From the NCBI RefSeq assembly GCF_000385375.1, contig NZ_ARVV01000001.1:1798001-1862000 (forward strand): a stretch of 64,000 nucleotides of DNA, in the 5' to 3' direction. This DNA is from Methyloversatilis discipulorum. GTDB lineage: Bacteria; Pseudomonadota; Gammaproteobacteria; Burkholderiales; Rhodocyclaceae. The position numbers and the translations under genes were made by a program. Shown here piece after piece: positions 44,156-54,928 of this stretch (its first letter is position 1; each line of letters opens with the position of its first letter). Below the pieces are notes generated by a model. The model did no database searches. It was given only the letters and a program-made list of their open reading frames with translations, and had not been told where the DNA came from.

Positions 44156-45157
44156 ATGGACAGAAACGCCCCTGATCACATGCCGGCCGACGCGCCGTTT
44201 TGCCCGGTTCATAGCCACGACTTCATCACGCACCCGGAACTGGCCGAACAGGCGGTCGGCCGCGTGCTGTGGCTCAGTGCGCTGGCCATGGTTGCCGAGA
44301 TCGTCACCGGCTATCTGTCGGGCTCGATGGCCCTGCTGGCCGACGGCTGGCATATGGGAACCCATGTGGCCGCGATGGCGATCAGTGCATTCGCCTACAC
44401 CTATATGCGCGCTCACCGGGGCAGCGCCCTGTACAGCTTCGGCCCGGGCAAGGTGTCCTACCTCGCCGGCTACTCGTCCAGCCTGCTGCTGGCCGGTGCG
44501 GCGCTGTTCATGATCGTCGAGTCGGCTGCGCGACTGCGCGCGCCGCACGCGATCCACTACGACGAAGCGCTGCTGGTGGCGCTGGTCGGTCTCGCGGTCA
44601 ACCTGATCAGCGCCTGGCTGCTGCACGACAAGGGCGGGCATGCGCACCACGGCCATGCCCACGGTCACGACCACCACGACGATCACGCCCATCATCACGG
44701 CGAGCACGACGACCACAATCTGCGCGCCGCCTACCTGCACGTGCTGGCCGATGCGCTCACCTCCATCGCGGCGATCGCCGCGCTGGTGGCCGGCAAGTGG
44801 GCCGGCATGGACTGGCTCGATCCGCTGGTTGCAGCGCTGGGTGGACTGCTCATCCTGCGCTGGGCCTGGCATCTGGCGCGGGACAGCGCCACCGTGCTGC
44901 TGGACCGCCAGGTCGAGGGCAGCGTGTTCGACGCCGTACTCGCTCATGTCGATGACTGGGGCGGCCGGCCGCTCGACGTCCATCTGTGGCTGCTGGCGCC
45001 CGGGCGGCACGCGCTGGCGCTGACCGTGGCCGCCTCGCCGCTGCTCGACGCCGAGGCGCTGCGCGCTCGTCTTGCCGGCGAGAAGACGCTGGCGCACGTG
45101 ACGCTTGACCTCAGGGTGATCGACGACGCTTCTGGTGCGGCGCAACAATCGCTATAA
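44156..45157 (+). CDS. dmeF: Cation diffusion facilitator, DmeF-like
   Basis: A 333-residue CDF metal exporter with six membrane helices. The metal site lies in SMALLADGWHMGTH (near residue 55) and in HVLADALTSIAA, and a His/Asp-rich cytoplasmic loop (GHAHHGHAHGHDHHDDHAHHH) sits between TM4 and TM5. The HMGTH variant of the HxxxD motif and the N-terminal HSHDF are typical of the DmeF group, which exports cobalt and other divalent metals. It is divergent from the hemP operon. The substrate is inferred from the group. Confidence 0.85.
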   Translation: MDRNAPDHMPADAPFCPVHSHDFITHPELAEQAVGRVLWLSALAMVAEIVTGYLSGSMALLADGWHMGTHVAAMAISAFAYTYMRAHRGSALYSFGPGKVSYLAGYSSSLLLAGAALFMIVESAARLRAPHAIHYDEALLVALVGLAVNLISAWLLHDKGGHAHHGHAHGHDHHDDHAHHHGEHDDHNLRAAYLHVLADALTSIAAIAALVAGKWAGMDWLDPLVAALGGLLILRWAWHLARDSATVLLDRQVEGSVFDAVLAHVDDWGGRPLDVHLWLLAPGRHALALTVAASPLLDAEALRARLAGEKTLAHVTLDLRVIDDASGAAQQSL

Positions 45158-45158
45158 T
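45153..45158 (+). promoter_or_regulatory. Possible -10 box for ppa
   Basis: TATAAT, a perfect -10 hexamer, overlapping the end of the CDF gene and 27 bases before the ppa start. A TTCTGG at 17 bases spacing is a weak -35. Confidence 0.4.
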
Positions 45159-45184
45159 CGCGGGCTTTTCACAAGGAGCGAGAC

Positions 45185-45733
45185 ATGGGTCTGGAACGAG
45201 TTCCGTCGGGCAAGGATCTGCCCAACGATTTCAACGTTGTGATCGAAATCCCGATGCATTCGGACCCGGTCAAGTACGAAGTGGACAAGGAGTCGGGCGC
45301 CGTCTTCGTCGATCGCTTCATGTCGACCGCCATGCACTACCCGTGCAACTACGGCTACATCCCGCACACCATCGCCGGCGACGGCGACCCGGTCGATGTG
45401 CTGGTGATGACCCAGTTTGCGCTGCCGCCGGGCGTGGTCGTGCGTTGCCGTCCGATCGGCATGCTGAAGATGGTTGACGAGGCTGGCGAGGATGCGAAGC
45501 TGCTGGCCGTGCCGGTGGACAAGCTGACCCCGATGTACCGCTCGGTGCAGAGCCCGCGCGACCTGCCGCAGATCCTGCTGGACCAGATTTCGCACTTCTT
45601 CGAGCACTACAAGGATCTCGAGCCGGGCAAGTTCGTCAAGGTGCAGGGCTGGGCCGACATCGAGGAAGCCAAGAAGGAAATCATGGCCGGCGTCGATCGC
45701 TATCAGCAGGCCGAAGACAAGCCGAACTACTGA
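45185..45733 (+). CDS. ppa: Inorganic pyrophosphatase, soluble family I
   Basis: A 182-residue cytosolic enzyme hydrolysing PPi to two phosphates. The active-site segment is [12 protein letters not shown] near residue 67, with [19 protein letters not shown] upstream and an [14 protein letters not shown] stretch. Length is typical. The ATG follows a GGAGCG site. Its last bases overlap the end of the convergent GNAT-like gene by 7 bp. A membrane pyrophosphatase is also encoded in the window. Confidence 0.97.
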   Translation: MGLERVPSGKDLPNDFNVVIEIPMHSDPVKYEVDKESGAVFVDRFMSTAMHYPCNYGYIPHTIAGDGDPVDVLVMTQFALPPGVVVRCRPIGMLKMVDEAGEDAKLLAVPVDKLTPMYRSVQSPRDLPQILLDQISHFFEHYKDLEPGKFVKVQGWADIEEAKKEIMAGVDRYQQAEDKPNY

Positions 45734-46884
45734 GTGCTGTCCGTCGCCCCGCCGCGTGTGCGGTAGGGCGTGCGTTCCTCCAGTTCGTCTATGTGCAGTG
45801 CGATGCCGGCGCGCTCCCGTTCGAGGTAGCGCGCCACCGCATCGGCAAAGTCCTCGTCGCGCAGCCAGTGCGCCGACCAGGTGCGTACCGGCGTGAAGCC
45901 GCGCGCCATCTTGTGCTCGCCCTGGGCACCCCCCTCGAAAGCCTGCAGGCCGCGTTCGATCGCGTATTCGATGCCCTGGTGGTAACAGGCTTCGAAATGC
46001 AGGCAGGGCACGTATTCCATCTCCCCCCAGTAGCGCCCGTACAGCCGCTTGTCGTCGCGCAGGTTCAGCGCGCAAGCGATGTCCTGTCCGTCACGTGAAG
46101 CGATCACCAGCATCAGTGAGTGCGGCGTGCGTTCGCGCAGCAGTTCGAAGAAGCGGGCGTTCAGATAGGGGCGCTGGCCGCGTACGCGGTAGGTGTTGCG
46201 ATAGCAGGCGACGAACAGGGCCAGTTCCGCGTCGCTGATGTCGGCGCCGTCGATACGCCGCAGCGTGACGCCGGCGTCGCGCACGCGTCGACGCTCCTGA
46301 CGGATCTTCTTGCGCTTGTCGGCACTCAGCGTGGCAAGGAATTCTTCATGGCTGCCATAGCCGGCGTTGTGCCAGTGAAACTGTACCGACTCGCGCAGCA
46401 GCAGCCCCGACGTGTCGATCGCCGCCAGTGACGCGGCGTCCGGAAACAGCAGGTGCGCCGACGACACACCGAGCGCGCGCGCGTGCGCGAGCCAGACGTC
46501 GAGCAGCACCGCGCGTGCCGCGGCGTCGCGCGCCAGCAGTCGCGGACCGGGAACCGGGGTGAAGGGTACGGCGCACAGCAGCTTGGGGTAGTACTCGCGT
46601 CCGCTGCGCTCCAGCGCCTCGGCCCAGGCCCAGTCGAATACGTACTCGCCGTAGCTGTGCGACTTCAGGTAGCCGGGCAGGGCGGCGACCAGGCGCTCAC
46701 CGTCGTACAGCGCGAGATGATCCGGCCGCCAGCCGCTCTCGGGCGACACGCAGCCGGACGTCTCGAAAGCGTCGAGCAGCGCGTGCGAAAGCGTGGCGTG
46801 ACCGCCGGTGAGCGCGTCCCATTGCGCCGCGTCGATGGCTGTCATCGACGCATGCCGTTCGACGCGCAGGCTGTCGCGCTTCAT
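45727..46884 (-). CDS. GNAT/FemAB-like protein (COG3146 type)
   Basis: A 385-residue protein of the peptidogalycan-synthesis (FemAB/GNAT-like) family with unknown substrate. Family marks are [35 protein letters not shown] near residue 55, [12 protein letters not shown] near 195, and [17 protein letters not shown] near 335. No signal peptide. The ATG at 46884 sits 8 bp from the pterin dehydratase stop; a second ATG 13 codons in is an alternative start. Confidence 0.82.
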   Translation of the reverse strand: MKRDSLRVERHASMTAIDAAQWDALTGGHATLSHALLDAFETSGCVSPESGWRPDHLALYDGERLVAALPGYLKSHSYGEYVFDWAWAEALERSGREYYPKLLCAVPFTPVPGPRLLARDAAARAVLLDVWLAHARALGVSSAHLLFPDAASLAAIDTSGLLLRESVQFHWHNAGYGSHEEFLATLSADKRKKIRQERRRVRDAGVTLRRIDGADISDAELALFVACYRNTYRVRGQRPYLNARFFELLRERTPHSLMLVIASRDGQDIACALNLRDDKRLYGRYWGEMEYVPCLHFEACYHQGIEYAIERGLQAFEGGAQGEHKMARGFTPVRTWSAHWLRDEDFADAVARYLERERAGIALHIDELEERTPYRTRGGATDSTQ

Positions 46885-46892
46885 GCCTGCGC

Positions 46893-47282
46893 TCAGTCGT
46901 ACTTGATGTACTTGAAGCGCGGATCGTCCGGGGTGCCGGCCAGCGCGCTGCCTTCTTCCGCGCCCGGTTGCCACATGATCACGTCCTCGATCTTCTTCGC
47001 CAGCTGGAAGTCGCGCTCGGTCACGCCCTTGGCTTCGTGGTTCATCAGCTTGACGATCACGAAGGCGTAGGACACGGCGAGGTCCGGGTGATGGAAGGCC
47101 GCCTCGGCCAGGTGACCGACGGTGTTCACCACCATCAGCGTGCCCTTCCAGCCGCTGGTCTTGTACTTGCGACGGATCCAGCCGTCCTCGTAGTACCACT
47201 TCGGCAGTTCTGCCTTCAGGCGGGCCTCGATTTCCTCCGGCGTGAAGGCTTCATTCGGGCCTGACTTTCTCCACTGCGACAT
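46893..47282 (-). CDS. 4a-hydroxytetrahydrobiopterin dehydratase (PCD/DCoH family)
   Basis: A 129-residue pterin-4a-carbinolamine dehydratase homologue. The conserved FHHPDLAVSY segment (residues 63-72) provides catalytic histidines. No phenylalanine hydroxylase gene is in view, so it may serve another pterin-dependent process. The form is longer at the C-terminus than E. coli-type minimal PCD (QPGAEEGSALAGTPDDPRFKYIKYD). The start at 47282 gives the usual length; upstream in-frame codons have no support. Confidence 0.85.
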   Translation of the reverse strand: MSQWRKSGPNEAFTPEEIEARLKAELPKWYYEDGWIRRKYKTSGWKGTLMVVNTVGHLAEAAFHHPDLAVSYAFVIVKLMNHEAKGVTERDFQLAKKIEDVIMWQPGAEEGSALAGTPDDPRFKYIKYD

Positions 47283-47429
47283 ATCTGTCTCCTTGAGTAA
47301 CGCCACTCCGACCACTGCAAGTTGCATGCGTTGCGCAGACCGGAATGAAAAACGCGCTGCATGCACCAGACGAGCCGGGCCGTGCAGCGCGCGCGGGATT
47401 CGGCCGGACCCGAGAGCCCGGCCGGTCGC

Positions 47430-48017
47430 TCAGGACGCGAAGTTCGCGGCGGCGAAGTCCCAGTTCGCCAGGCTGGCGAGGAAGGTGTCGACGAAGTCCG
47501 GGCGACGGTTGCGGTAGTCGATGTAGTAGGCGTGTTCCCAGACGTCGATGGTCAGAAGCGGCTTGGCGTCGGAGGTCAGCGGGGTGCCGGCGCCGCTGGT
47601 GTTGACGATGTCCAGCGTACCGTCGGTCTTCTTGACCAGCCAGGTCCAGCCGGAACCGAAATTGCCGACGGCCGAGGTCTTGAAGGCCTTCTTGAACTCG
47701 TCGAAGCTGCCCCATTTGGCGTCGATGGCAGCCGCCAGTGCGCCACTCGGTGCGCCGCCGCCGGCGGGCTTCATGCTGTTCCAGAAGAAGGTGTGGTTCC
47801 ACACCTGGGCCGAGTTGTTGAATACGCCGCCGGCCGGGGCCTTCTTGACGATGGCTTCGAGGTCGAGGTTCTCGAACTCGGTGCCCTTGATGAGGTTGTT
47901 CAGGTTGGTGGCGTAGGCCTGATGGTGCTTGCCGTAGTGAAACTCCAGCGTTTCACGCGAAATGTGCGGTGCCAGTGCGTCGAGCGCGTAGGGCAGCGGA
48001 GGCAGGGTGTGTTCCAT
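47430..48017 (-). CDS. sodB: Superoxide dismutase, Fe/Mn type
   Basis: A 195-residue cytosolic superoxide dismutase. Metal ligands His27 (EFHYGKHH), His75 (VWNHTFFW) and the Asp and His of [13 protein letters not shown] near residue 157 are all present. The [13 protein letters not shown] segment and residue pattern favour the iron form (SodB), but Mn cannot be ruled out. The start [10 protein letters not shown] is family-typical; an in-frame extension of 19 codons is rejected. Confidence 0.95.
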   Translation of the reverse strand: MEHTLPPLPYALDALAPHISRETLEFHYGKHHQAYATNLNNLIKGTEFENLDLEAIVKKAPAGGVFNNSAQVWNHTFFWNSMKPAGGGAPSGALAAAIDAKWGSFDEFKKAFKTSAVGNFGSGWTWLVKKTDGTLDIVNTSGAGTPLTSDAKPLLTIDVWEHAYYIDYRNRRPDFVDTFLASLANWDFAAANFAS

Positions 48018-48092
48018 GTTTTTTCTCCCAGTCGGTCGGTTCAAAGCCAAGTCCATGAGTGTATGGCCGGCCATCGGTCAGCACAAGGCGAG

Positions 48093-49451
48093 TCAGTCGG
48101 CGGCGTCGGAATCCGGGTATGAATGGCTGACTTCGACGTCCGCGTGGCCGCGAGCGAAGTCTATGCGCAGTGGCTGCCTGTGCATCAGCGCGGCGGCGTC
48201 GCGCACGATGCGGCCCTCGGTGTCGCGCACGATGGAAAAACCGCGCGCCAGCACTGCGGTCGGATCGAGCTGAGCCAGTTGCGTCGCGCCGAGGTGCGCG
48301 CGCTGGCGGGCGTGATCCAGGCGGGCGTGCATGGCGTGGCGCAGTTGCTCTGCCAGCCGCGACAGGGTTGCCTGCCGCATCGCCTGCGCCGGACGTGCGA
48401 GCCGCAGGCGCATCGCCAGTGCCTCGGCCCGCCGCTGCGCCTGGGTCAGCTGTGTCGCGTGGGCGCGACGCAATCTGTCGTGGAGGCCACGCAGCCTGTC
48501 GTGTGCAATGTCCATCTGCCTTGCAGGCGGCCGCAGTCGGCCGGCGAGGTCGTCGAGCTTCTGCCCGTGCGCGTCGAGCCGGCTGCGCAGCGCCCGGACA
48601 AGGCGGGCACTCAGCGCGCGCAAACGGACCGCCGCCTCGACGTGGCCGGCGCTGACCAGTTCGGCGGCTGCAGTCGGCGTCGCTGCGCGTACGTCGGCGA
48701 CGAAGTCGGCAATCGAGAAGTCGGTTTCATGGCCGACGCCGCTGACCACCGGTACCGGACAGGCGGCGATGGCGCGCGCCACACGCTCGTCGTTGAAGGC
48801 GGCCAGATCTTCGGCGGAGCCGCCGCCGCGCACCAGCAGCACGACCTCCGCTTCGACCGCGCGTGCCTGTGCGATCGCGGTGGCGATCTGCCGCGGGGCG
48901 TCGACGCCCTGCACCAGACAGGGCAGCAATACGATTTCGAGATGCGGAGCACGCCGTGCCAGCGCCGCCAGCACGTCGCGCAGTGCCGCCGCCCCTGGTG
49001 AGGTGACGATGGCCAGCCGGGCGGGCAGGGCAGGCAGCGGCCGCTTGCGCGCCGCGTCGAACAGGCCTTCGGCCGCGAGCTGCGCCTTCAGCCGGAGGAA
49101 GGCTTCGTACAGATCGCCGACACCGGCGCGACGCATCGCATCGACCGTCAGCTGGAAGTCGCCGCGCGCCTCGTACAGGGAGACCTGGGCGCGCACCTCG
49201 ACCCGCAGTCCAGCCTTAGGTTCGAAGGGCAGCAGCTGGCTGCGGCTGCGGAACATGACGCAACGCACCTGCGCCGCGTCGTCCTTCAGCGAGAAGTAAA
49301 GATGGCCTGACGCGGCCCGTGTCACACCGGACAGCTCGCCGCTGACCCAGAGCACCGGAAACTGGCGTTCCAGCGCGAGACGCGCACGTCGCGCGAGCTC
49401 CGACACGGCGATGGCGGCAGAGCCGTTGCTGTCTTCATTGACTGTATTCAT
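48093..49451 (-). CDS. xseA: Exodeoxyribonuclease VII large subunit
   Basis: A 452-residue large subunit of exonuclease VII, which degrades single-stranded DNA in repair. It has an N-terminal OB-fold ([28 protein letters not shown]), the catalytic region with [19 protein letters not shown] near residue 150, [19 protein letters not shown] and [20 protein letters not shown], and a long alpha-helical coiled-coil C-terminal part. Length is normal. The small subunit gene is not in the window. Confidence 0.96.
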   Translation of the reverse strand: MNTVNEDSNGSAAIAVSELARRARLALERQFPVLWVSGELSGVTRAASGHLYFSLKDDAAQVRCVMFRSRSQLLPFEPKAGLRVEVRAQVSLYEARGDFQLTVDAMRRAGVGDLYEAFLRLKAQLAAEGLFDAARKRPLPALPARLAIVTSPGAAALRDVLAALARRAPHLEIVLLPCLVQGVDAPRQIATAIAQARAVEAEVVLLVRGGGSAEDLAAFNDERVARAIAACPVPVVSGVGHETDFSIADFVADVRAATPTAAAELVSAGHVEAAVRLRALSARLVRALRSRLDAHGQKLDDLAGRLRPPARQMDIAHDRLRGLHDRLRRAHATQLTQAQRRAEALAMRLRLARPAQAMRQATLSRLAEQLRHAMHARLDHARQRAHLGATQLAQLDPTAVLARGFSIVRDTEGRIVRDAAALMHRQPLRIDFARGHADVEVSHSYPDSDAAD

Positions 49452-49691
49452 GAATCGATTTTCGCGACGGTCGGCGACACCGACGCGGCTGTCATGGAAG
49501 CTTAATTTTTGATCGGCGTAAGGAAAACGCTTACCGCGAGGCGAGTTAGCAAAGCCGCTCAGACAAAACCCACACAGTTATCCACAATTTCTGTGGATAA
49601 CCTCGTCGGCAGCATCGCCAGCGATGTCGCAGGGTTGCCGCCCCACGTCCTGCAAGCTACAGTTCGCCGCTTGTTCACGAAGGGGCTCTAC
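49452..49691. other. Intergenic region between xseA and exbB2
   Basis: A 240-bp gap between divergent genes. It carries the inverted DnaA boxes listed separately; promoters for both flanking genes are expected but no clear -35/-10 pair was found. Confidence 0.6.
49577..49601. promoter_or_regulatory. Two perfect inverted DnaA boxes
   Basis: TTATCCACA at 49578-49586 and its reverse complement TGTGGATAA at 49592-49600 are separated by 5 bases; the inverted repeat extends to 10 bp per arm. Both are exact matches to the high-affinity DnaA 9-mer. No dnaA, dnaN or gidA is nearby, so this is not an obvious origin; it may bind DnaA to control a flanking gene or buffer DnaA. Confidence 0.7.
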
Positions 49692-50303
49692 GTGTTTGAG
49701 ATCATCCGCGCGGCCGGCTGGCCGATCTGGCCGCTGATAGCCGCCTCCGTCATCGCCGTCGCGCTGATCATCGAACGTCTGGCCAGCCTGCGTCGAAGCA
49801 AGGTCGTGCCGCCGGGCCTGCTCGAATCCATCGCCACCGACCTGAAGGGCGGTCAGCCGAACGCCGACATGATACGCCGCGTTGCCGCTCACTCGCCGCT
49901 GGGCCGCGTGCTCGCCGCCGGCCTGCGCAATGTGCGCAGCTCGCGTGAAGTGATGAAGGAGGCGATCGAAGAGGAGGGGCGCGCGGTCACCCATGACCTC
50001 GAACGTTATCTGACGACGCTCGGCACGATCGCTGCGGCGGCGCCGCTGATGGGCCTGTTCGGCACGGTGGTCGGCATGATCGAAATCTTCGGTTCGCAGA
50101 CCGCCACCGGCAGCAATCCTCAGCAGCTCGCCAGCGGCATCTCCATCGCGCTGTACAACACCGGCTTCGGTCTGCTGGTGGCAATTCCGGCGCTGATTTT
50201 CCACCGCTACTTCCGCGGTCGCGTCGACGACTTCATCGTCGATATGGAGCAACAGGCGATCAAGCTGGTCGAGGTGGTGCACGGCGAGCGCGCCGCGAAG
50301 TAA
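49692..50303 (+). CDS. ExbB/TolQ-family proton channel protein (second copy)
   Basis: A 203-residue MotA/TolQ/ExbB protein with a first helix near residues 12-32 (IWPLIAASVIAVALIIERL), then two conserved helices (TLGTIAAAAPLMGLFGTVVGMIEIFG and GISIALYNTGFGLLVAIPALIFH). It differs from the tonB-linked ExbB encoded earlier. The GTG at 49692, with AGGGG seven bases upstream, is preferred because earlier in-frame codons run through the DnaA-box region. Pairing with lpxK is a common betaproteobacterial arrangement; its cargo there is not known. Confidence 0.88.
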   Translation: MFEIIRAAGWPIWPLIAASVIAVALIIERLASLRRSKVVPPGLLESIATDLKGGQPNADMIRRVAAHSPLGRVLAAGLRNVRSSREVMKEAIEEEGRAVTHDLERYLTTLGTIAAAAPLMGLFGTVVGMIEIFGSQTATGSNPQQLASGISIALYNTGFGLLVAIPALIFHRYFRGRVDDFIVDMEQQAIKLVEVVHGERAAK

Positions 50304-50312
50304 GGACGCCTG

Positions 50313-50741
50313 ATGAATTTCCGACGCGGCCGCGGGCGTGAAGAGCTCGAAATCAATCTGATCCCGCTGATCGACGTGCTGCTGGTCATCCTCATCTTCC
50401 TGATGGTGACGACGACCTACTCGAAAACGGCCGGCCTCGAAATCACGCTGCCAAGTGCCGAGGCGCCCGAGGCGGAGCAGAGCGACCGCGAGATCAATGT
50501 GCTCATCACCGCGCGCGGCGACATCCTGATCAACCGCCTGCAGGTCGCGGCCGGCAACGCCGACGCGCTGGCCGAGGCGCTGGCGAAGGCGGCGTCGGGC
50601 AAGCAGGAGCCGGTGGTCATCATCTCGTCGGACAAGGACGCGCGGCTGCAGTCGTCGATCGACGTGATGCAGGCGGCGCAGCGCGCCGGCATCGCCGGCA
50701 TTTCCTTCGCCACCCAGTCCGACGCGTCCGGCGGCCGATGA
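50313..50741 (+). CDS. ExbD/TolR-family protein (second copy)
   Basis: A 142-residue partner of the preceding channel protein. One membrane helix includes LIPLIDVLLVILIFLMVTTTY with the essential Asp; the remainder is periplasmic (PSAEAPEAEQSDREINVLITARGD). It lies 9 bp after its partner, and its stop overlaps the lpxK start (ATGA). Confidence 0.92.
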   Translation: MNFRRGRGREELEINLIPLIDVLLVILIFLMVTTTYSKTAGLEITLPSAEAPEAEQSDREINVLITARGDILINRLQVAAGNADALAEALAKAASGKQEPVVIISSDKDARLQSSIDVMQAAQRAGIAGISFATQSDASGGR

Positions 50742-51725
50742 GCACCGCGCCCGCGCTGTGGCGCAGCCGCGGCGTCGCGGCCTGGCTGCTGTGGCCGCTG
50801 TCGCTGCTGTTCCGTCTCGTGTCGACGCTGCGTCGCGCCGCTTTCCGTGCGGGACTGCTGCGCGCCGACCGTCTGCCGGTGCCGGTGATCGTCGTCGGCA
50901 ACATCATCGCCGGCGGCGCCGGCAAGACACCGCTCACGCTGTATCTGGCGCGAGCGCTGGCCGAGCGCGGCTGGCGCCCGCTCATCGTTACGCGCGGCTA
51001 CGGCGGTCGCGCCGATGCCGTGCATGAGGTCGGCACCCAGGCAGATTTCGCCGAGTCGGGCGACGAGCCTGTGCTGCTGGCGCGATGCAGCGGTCTGCCG
51101 GTGTGGGTCGGTCGCCGTCGTGCCGACGCCGCGCGCGCCGGGCTGACGGCGCACCCGGAGTGCGACCTCGTACTGTGTGACGACGGTATGCAGCACTACG
51201 CGCTGGCGCGAGACATCGAAGTCGCGGTGCTCGACCGGCGCGGTGTCATGAATGGTTTCCACCTGCCGGCCGGGCCCTTGCGCGAACCGATCGCACGACT
51301 GCGCACGGTCGACGCCGTGGTGCTCAACGGCCTGCCGGCGGCGCCGGGCGATGTGCGCGCAACCTTCCGGATGCGCCTGCTCGGTGAACGTTTCCATCAG
51401 CTCGATGCGCCCGAACGGAAGGCGGTGGCGGCCGATCTGCGCGGCCTGCGCCTGCATGCGGTCGCCGGCATCGGTGAGCCGGCGCGCTTCTTCGATCACC
51501 TGCGCGCGCTCGGACTCGAGTTCGTCGCGCATCCTTTTCCCGATCACCACGCCTACACGGCGCAGGACCTTGTTTTCGCAGACTGCGACGCACTGCTGCT
51601 GACGGAGAAGGACGCGGTAAAATGTCACGGATTGTCGGACACCCCGATGTGGGTATTGCCGGTCGAGGCACACCTCGACCCTGATCTGGCGGGTTACATC
51701 GCGACTCGTCTAGCGGAGTTGAAGC

Positions 51726-51745
<20 letters not shown>
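50738..51745 (+). CDS. lpxK: Tetraacyldisaccharide 4'-kinase
   Basis: A 335-residue membrane-associated kinase that phosphorylates the 4' position of the lipid A disaccharide. The P-loop-like [14 protein letters not shown] is at about residues 54-67, preceded by an N-terminal hydrophobic helix; [18 protein letters not shown] near 145 is diagnostic. It overlaps the exbD-like gene by 4 bases and the Trm112 gene by 20 bases, so the block is one operon for outer-membrane lipid synthesis. Confidence 0.97.
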
Positions 51746-53493
<1,748 letters not shown>

Positions 53494-53498
53494 TCTGC

Positions 53499-54755
53499 AT
53501 GGCTGCAAACCTGTTCTACGCGCAGTCCGGTGGCGTCACGGCGGTCATCAACACGACTGCCTGCGGCGTCATCCAGGCGGCGCGTGAGCACGGCGACGTG
53601 ATCGGCAAGGTGTTCGCCGGGCGCAACGGCATCCTCGGTGCGCTGCACGAAGACCTGATCGATACTTCGCTCGAAAGCGACGCGGCCATCGCCGCCCTGC
53701 GTCACACGCCGGGCGGCGCCTTCGGTTCCTGCCGCTACAAGCTGAAAGGCCTCGACGAAAGCCGCGCGCAGTACGAGCGGCTGATCGAGGTGTTCCGCGC
53801 GCACGACATCCGTTACTTCCTCTACAACGGCGGCAACGATTCGATGGACACCGCGTGGAAGGTGTCGCAGATCGCCGAGAAGCTGCACTACCCGCTCACC
53901 TGCGTCGGCATTCCGAAGACGGTGGACAACGATCTGGTCGAGACCGACAACTGCCCGGGCTTCGGTTCGGTGGCGAAGTATGTCGCGGTGTCGATGATGG
54001 AAGCCGGTCTGGACGTCGCCTCGATGGCACGCACGTCCACAAAGATCTTCGTGATGGAAGTGATGGGCCGCCATGCCGGCTGGATCACGGCCGCTGCGGG
54101 TCTGGCCGCGCGCACGCCGGCCGAGGCGCCGCACATCCTGCTGTTCCCCGAGATTCCGTTCGACGAGGCGGCCTTCCTGGCGCGCGTCGACGCCTGCGTG
54201 CGCGAGCACGACTTCTGCGCCATCGCAGTGTCCGAGGGCCTGCGTGGCGCCGACGGCAAGCTGCTGGCCGAGTCCGGCACGCGCGACGCCTTCGGCCACG
54301 CCCAGCTGGGCGGGGTCGGCCAGCAGGTCGCCGAGCTGATCAAGGCGAAGCTCGGCCACAAGTATCACTGGGCGCTGCCGGACTACCTGCAGCGCAGCGG
54401 TCGCCACATCGCCTCCGGCACCGACGCGCAGCAGGCCTACGCGCTCGGCCGTTGCGCGGTCGAACTGGCGATCGAGGGCCGCAATGCGGTCATGCCCGCC
54501 ATCGTGCGCGTGTCCGACGCGCCCTATGCATGGAAGATTGACGTGGCGCAACTGCAGGACGTTGCGAACCGCGAGAAGATGATGCCCAGGCATTTCATTT
54601 CCGACGACGGCTTCGGCATCACCGACGCCTGCCGGAAGTACCTGCAGCCCCTGATCGAAGGCGAGGACTATCCGCCCTACGTGAATGGACTGCCGGCCTA
54701 TGTCAGTCTGAAGAACGAGAGCGTGCCGCGCACGCTGCCGCCGTTCGCCGGCTGA
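53499..54755 (+). CDS. pfp: 6-phosphofructokinase, pyrophosphate-type
   Basis: A 418-residue phosphofructokinase. GGNDS at residues 111-115 and the PKTVDND segment (139-145) place Asp114 and Lys140 at the positions that decide phosphoryl donor, in the pattern of PPi-dependent enzymes (ATP enzymes have Gly at both). The reaction would be reversible: fructose 6-phosphate plus PPi to fructose 1,6-bisphosphate plus Pi. Such enzymes are frequent in methylotrophs. It follows adk and lies upstream of a membrane pyrophosphatase gene, which supports PPi-based metabolism. Donor specificity is inferred from these two residues. Confidence 0.92.
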   Translation: MAANLFYAQSGGVTAVINTTACGVIQAAREHGDVIGKVFAGRNGILGALHEDLIDTSLESDAAIAALRHTPGGAFGSCRYKLKGLDESRAQYERLIEVFRAHDIRYFLYNGGNDSMDTAWKVSQIAEKLHYPLTCVGIPKTVDNDLVETDNCPGFGSVAKYVAVSMMEAGLDVASMARTSTKIFVMEVMGRHAGWITAAAGLAARTPAEAPHILLFPEIPFDEAAFLARVDACVREHDFCAIAVSEGLRGADGKLLAESGTRDAFGHAQLGGVGQQVAELIKAKLGHKYHWALPDYLQRSGRHIASGTDAQQAYALGRCAVELAIEGRNAVMPAIVRVSDAPYAWKIDVAQLQDVANREKMMPRHFISDDGFGITDACRKYLQPLIEGEDYPPYVNGLPAYVSLKNESVPRTLPPFAG

Positions 54756-54778
54756 CCGGGTCGAAGACGCACCGCTTG

Positions 54779-54910
54779 TAGCCGCACGCTCCCCGGCGTG
54801 CGGATGACATACCAGGACATGCGCCGCAGGGGCGCCTGTCCGGCAACCCACAAGGTTGCTCGCTGCTTCCGGGGCGGGGTCACGGCGCCGCCCTTTCGTT
54901 GCACGCAGTC
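54779..54910 (+). ncRNA. Structured leader upstream of hppA (candidate)
   Basis: The 173-bp gap between pfp and hppA folds readily on the plus strand: CCGCACGC/GCGTGCGG near 54783-54804, a GGACA...TGTCC stem with an inner GCGCC/GGCGC stem at 54817-54843, and GCAACC/GGTTGC at 54843-54859. No T-run follows the first hairpin, so it is not an ordinary terminator. It could be a regulatory leader or an RNA processing site. No known riboswitch is assigned. Confidence 0.35.
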
Positions 54911-54928
54911 AAAACAAGAGGAGGGGTG

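Noticed and set aside
49577..49601. Chromosomal replication origin
   Set aside because: Only two DnaA boxes, no AT-rich unwinding region and none of the usual origin genes nearby.
54817..54890. Possible SAM-type (S-box) riboswitch core, because of a CCGGCAACC stretch
   Set aside because: The other conserved S-box elements and stem order are not present; only the general description of a structured leader is kept.
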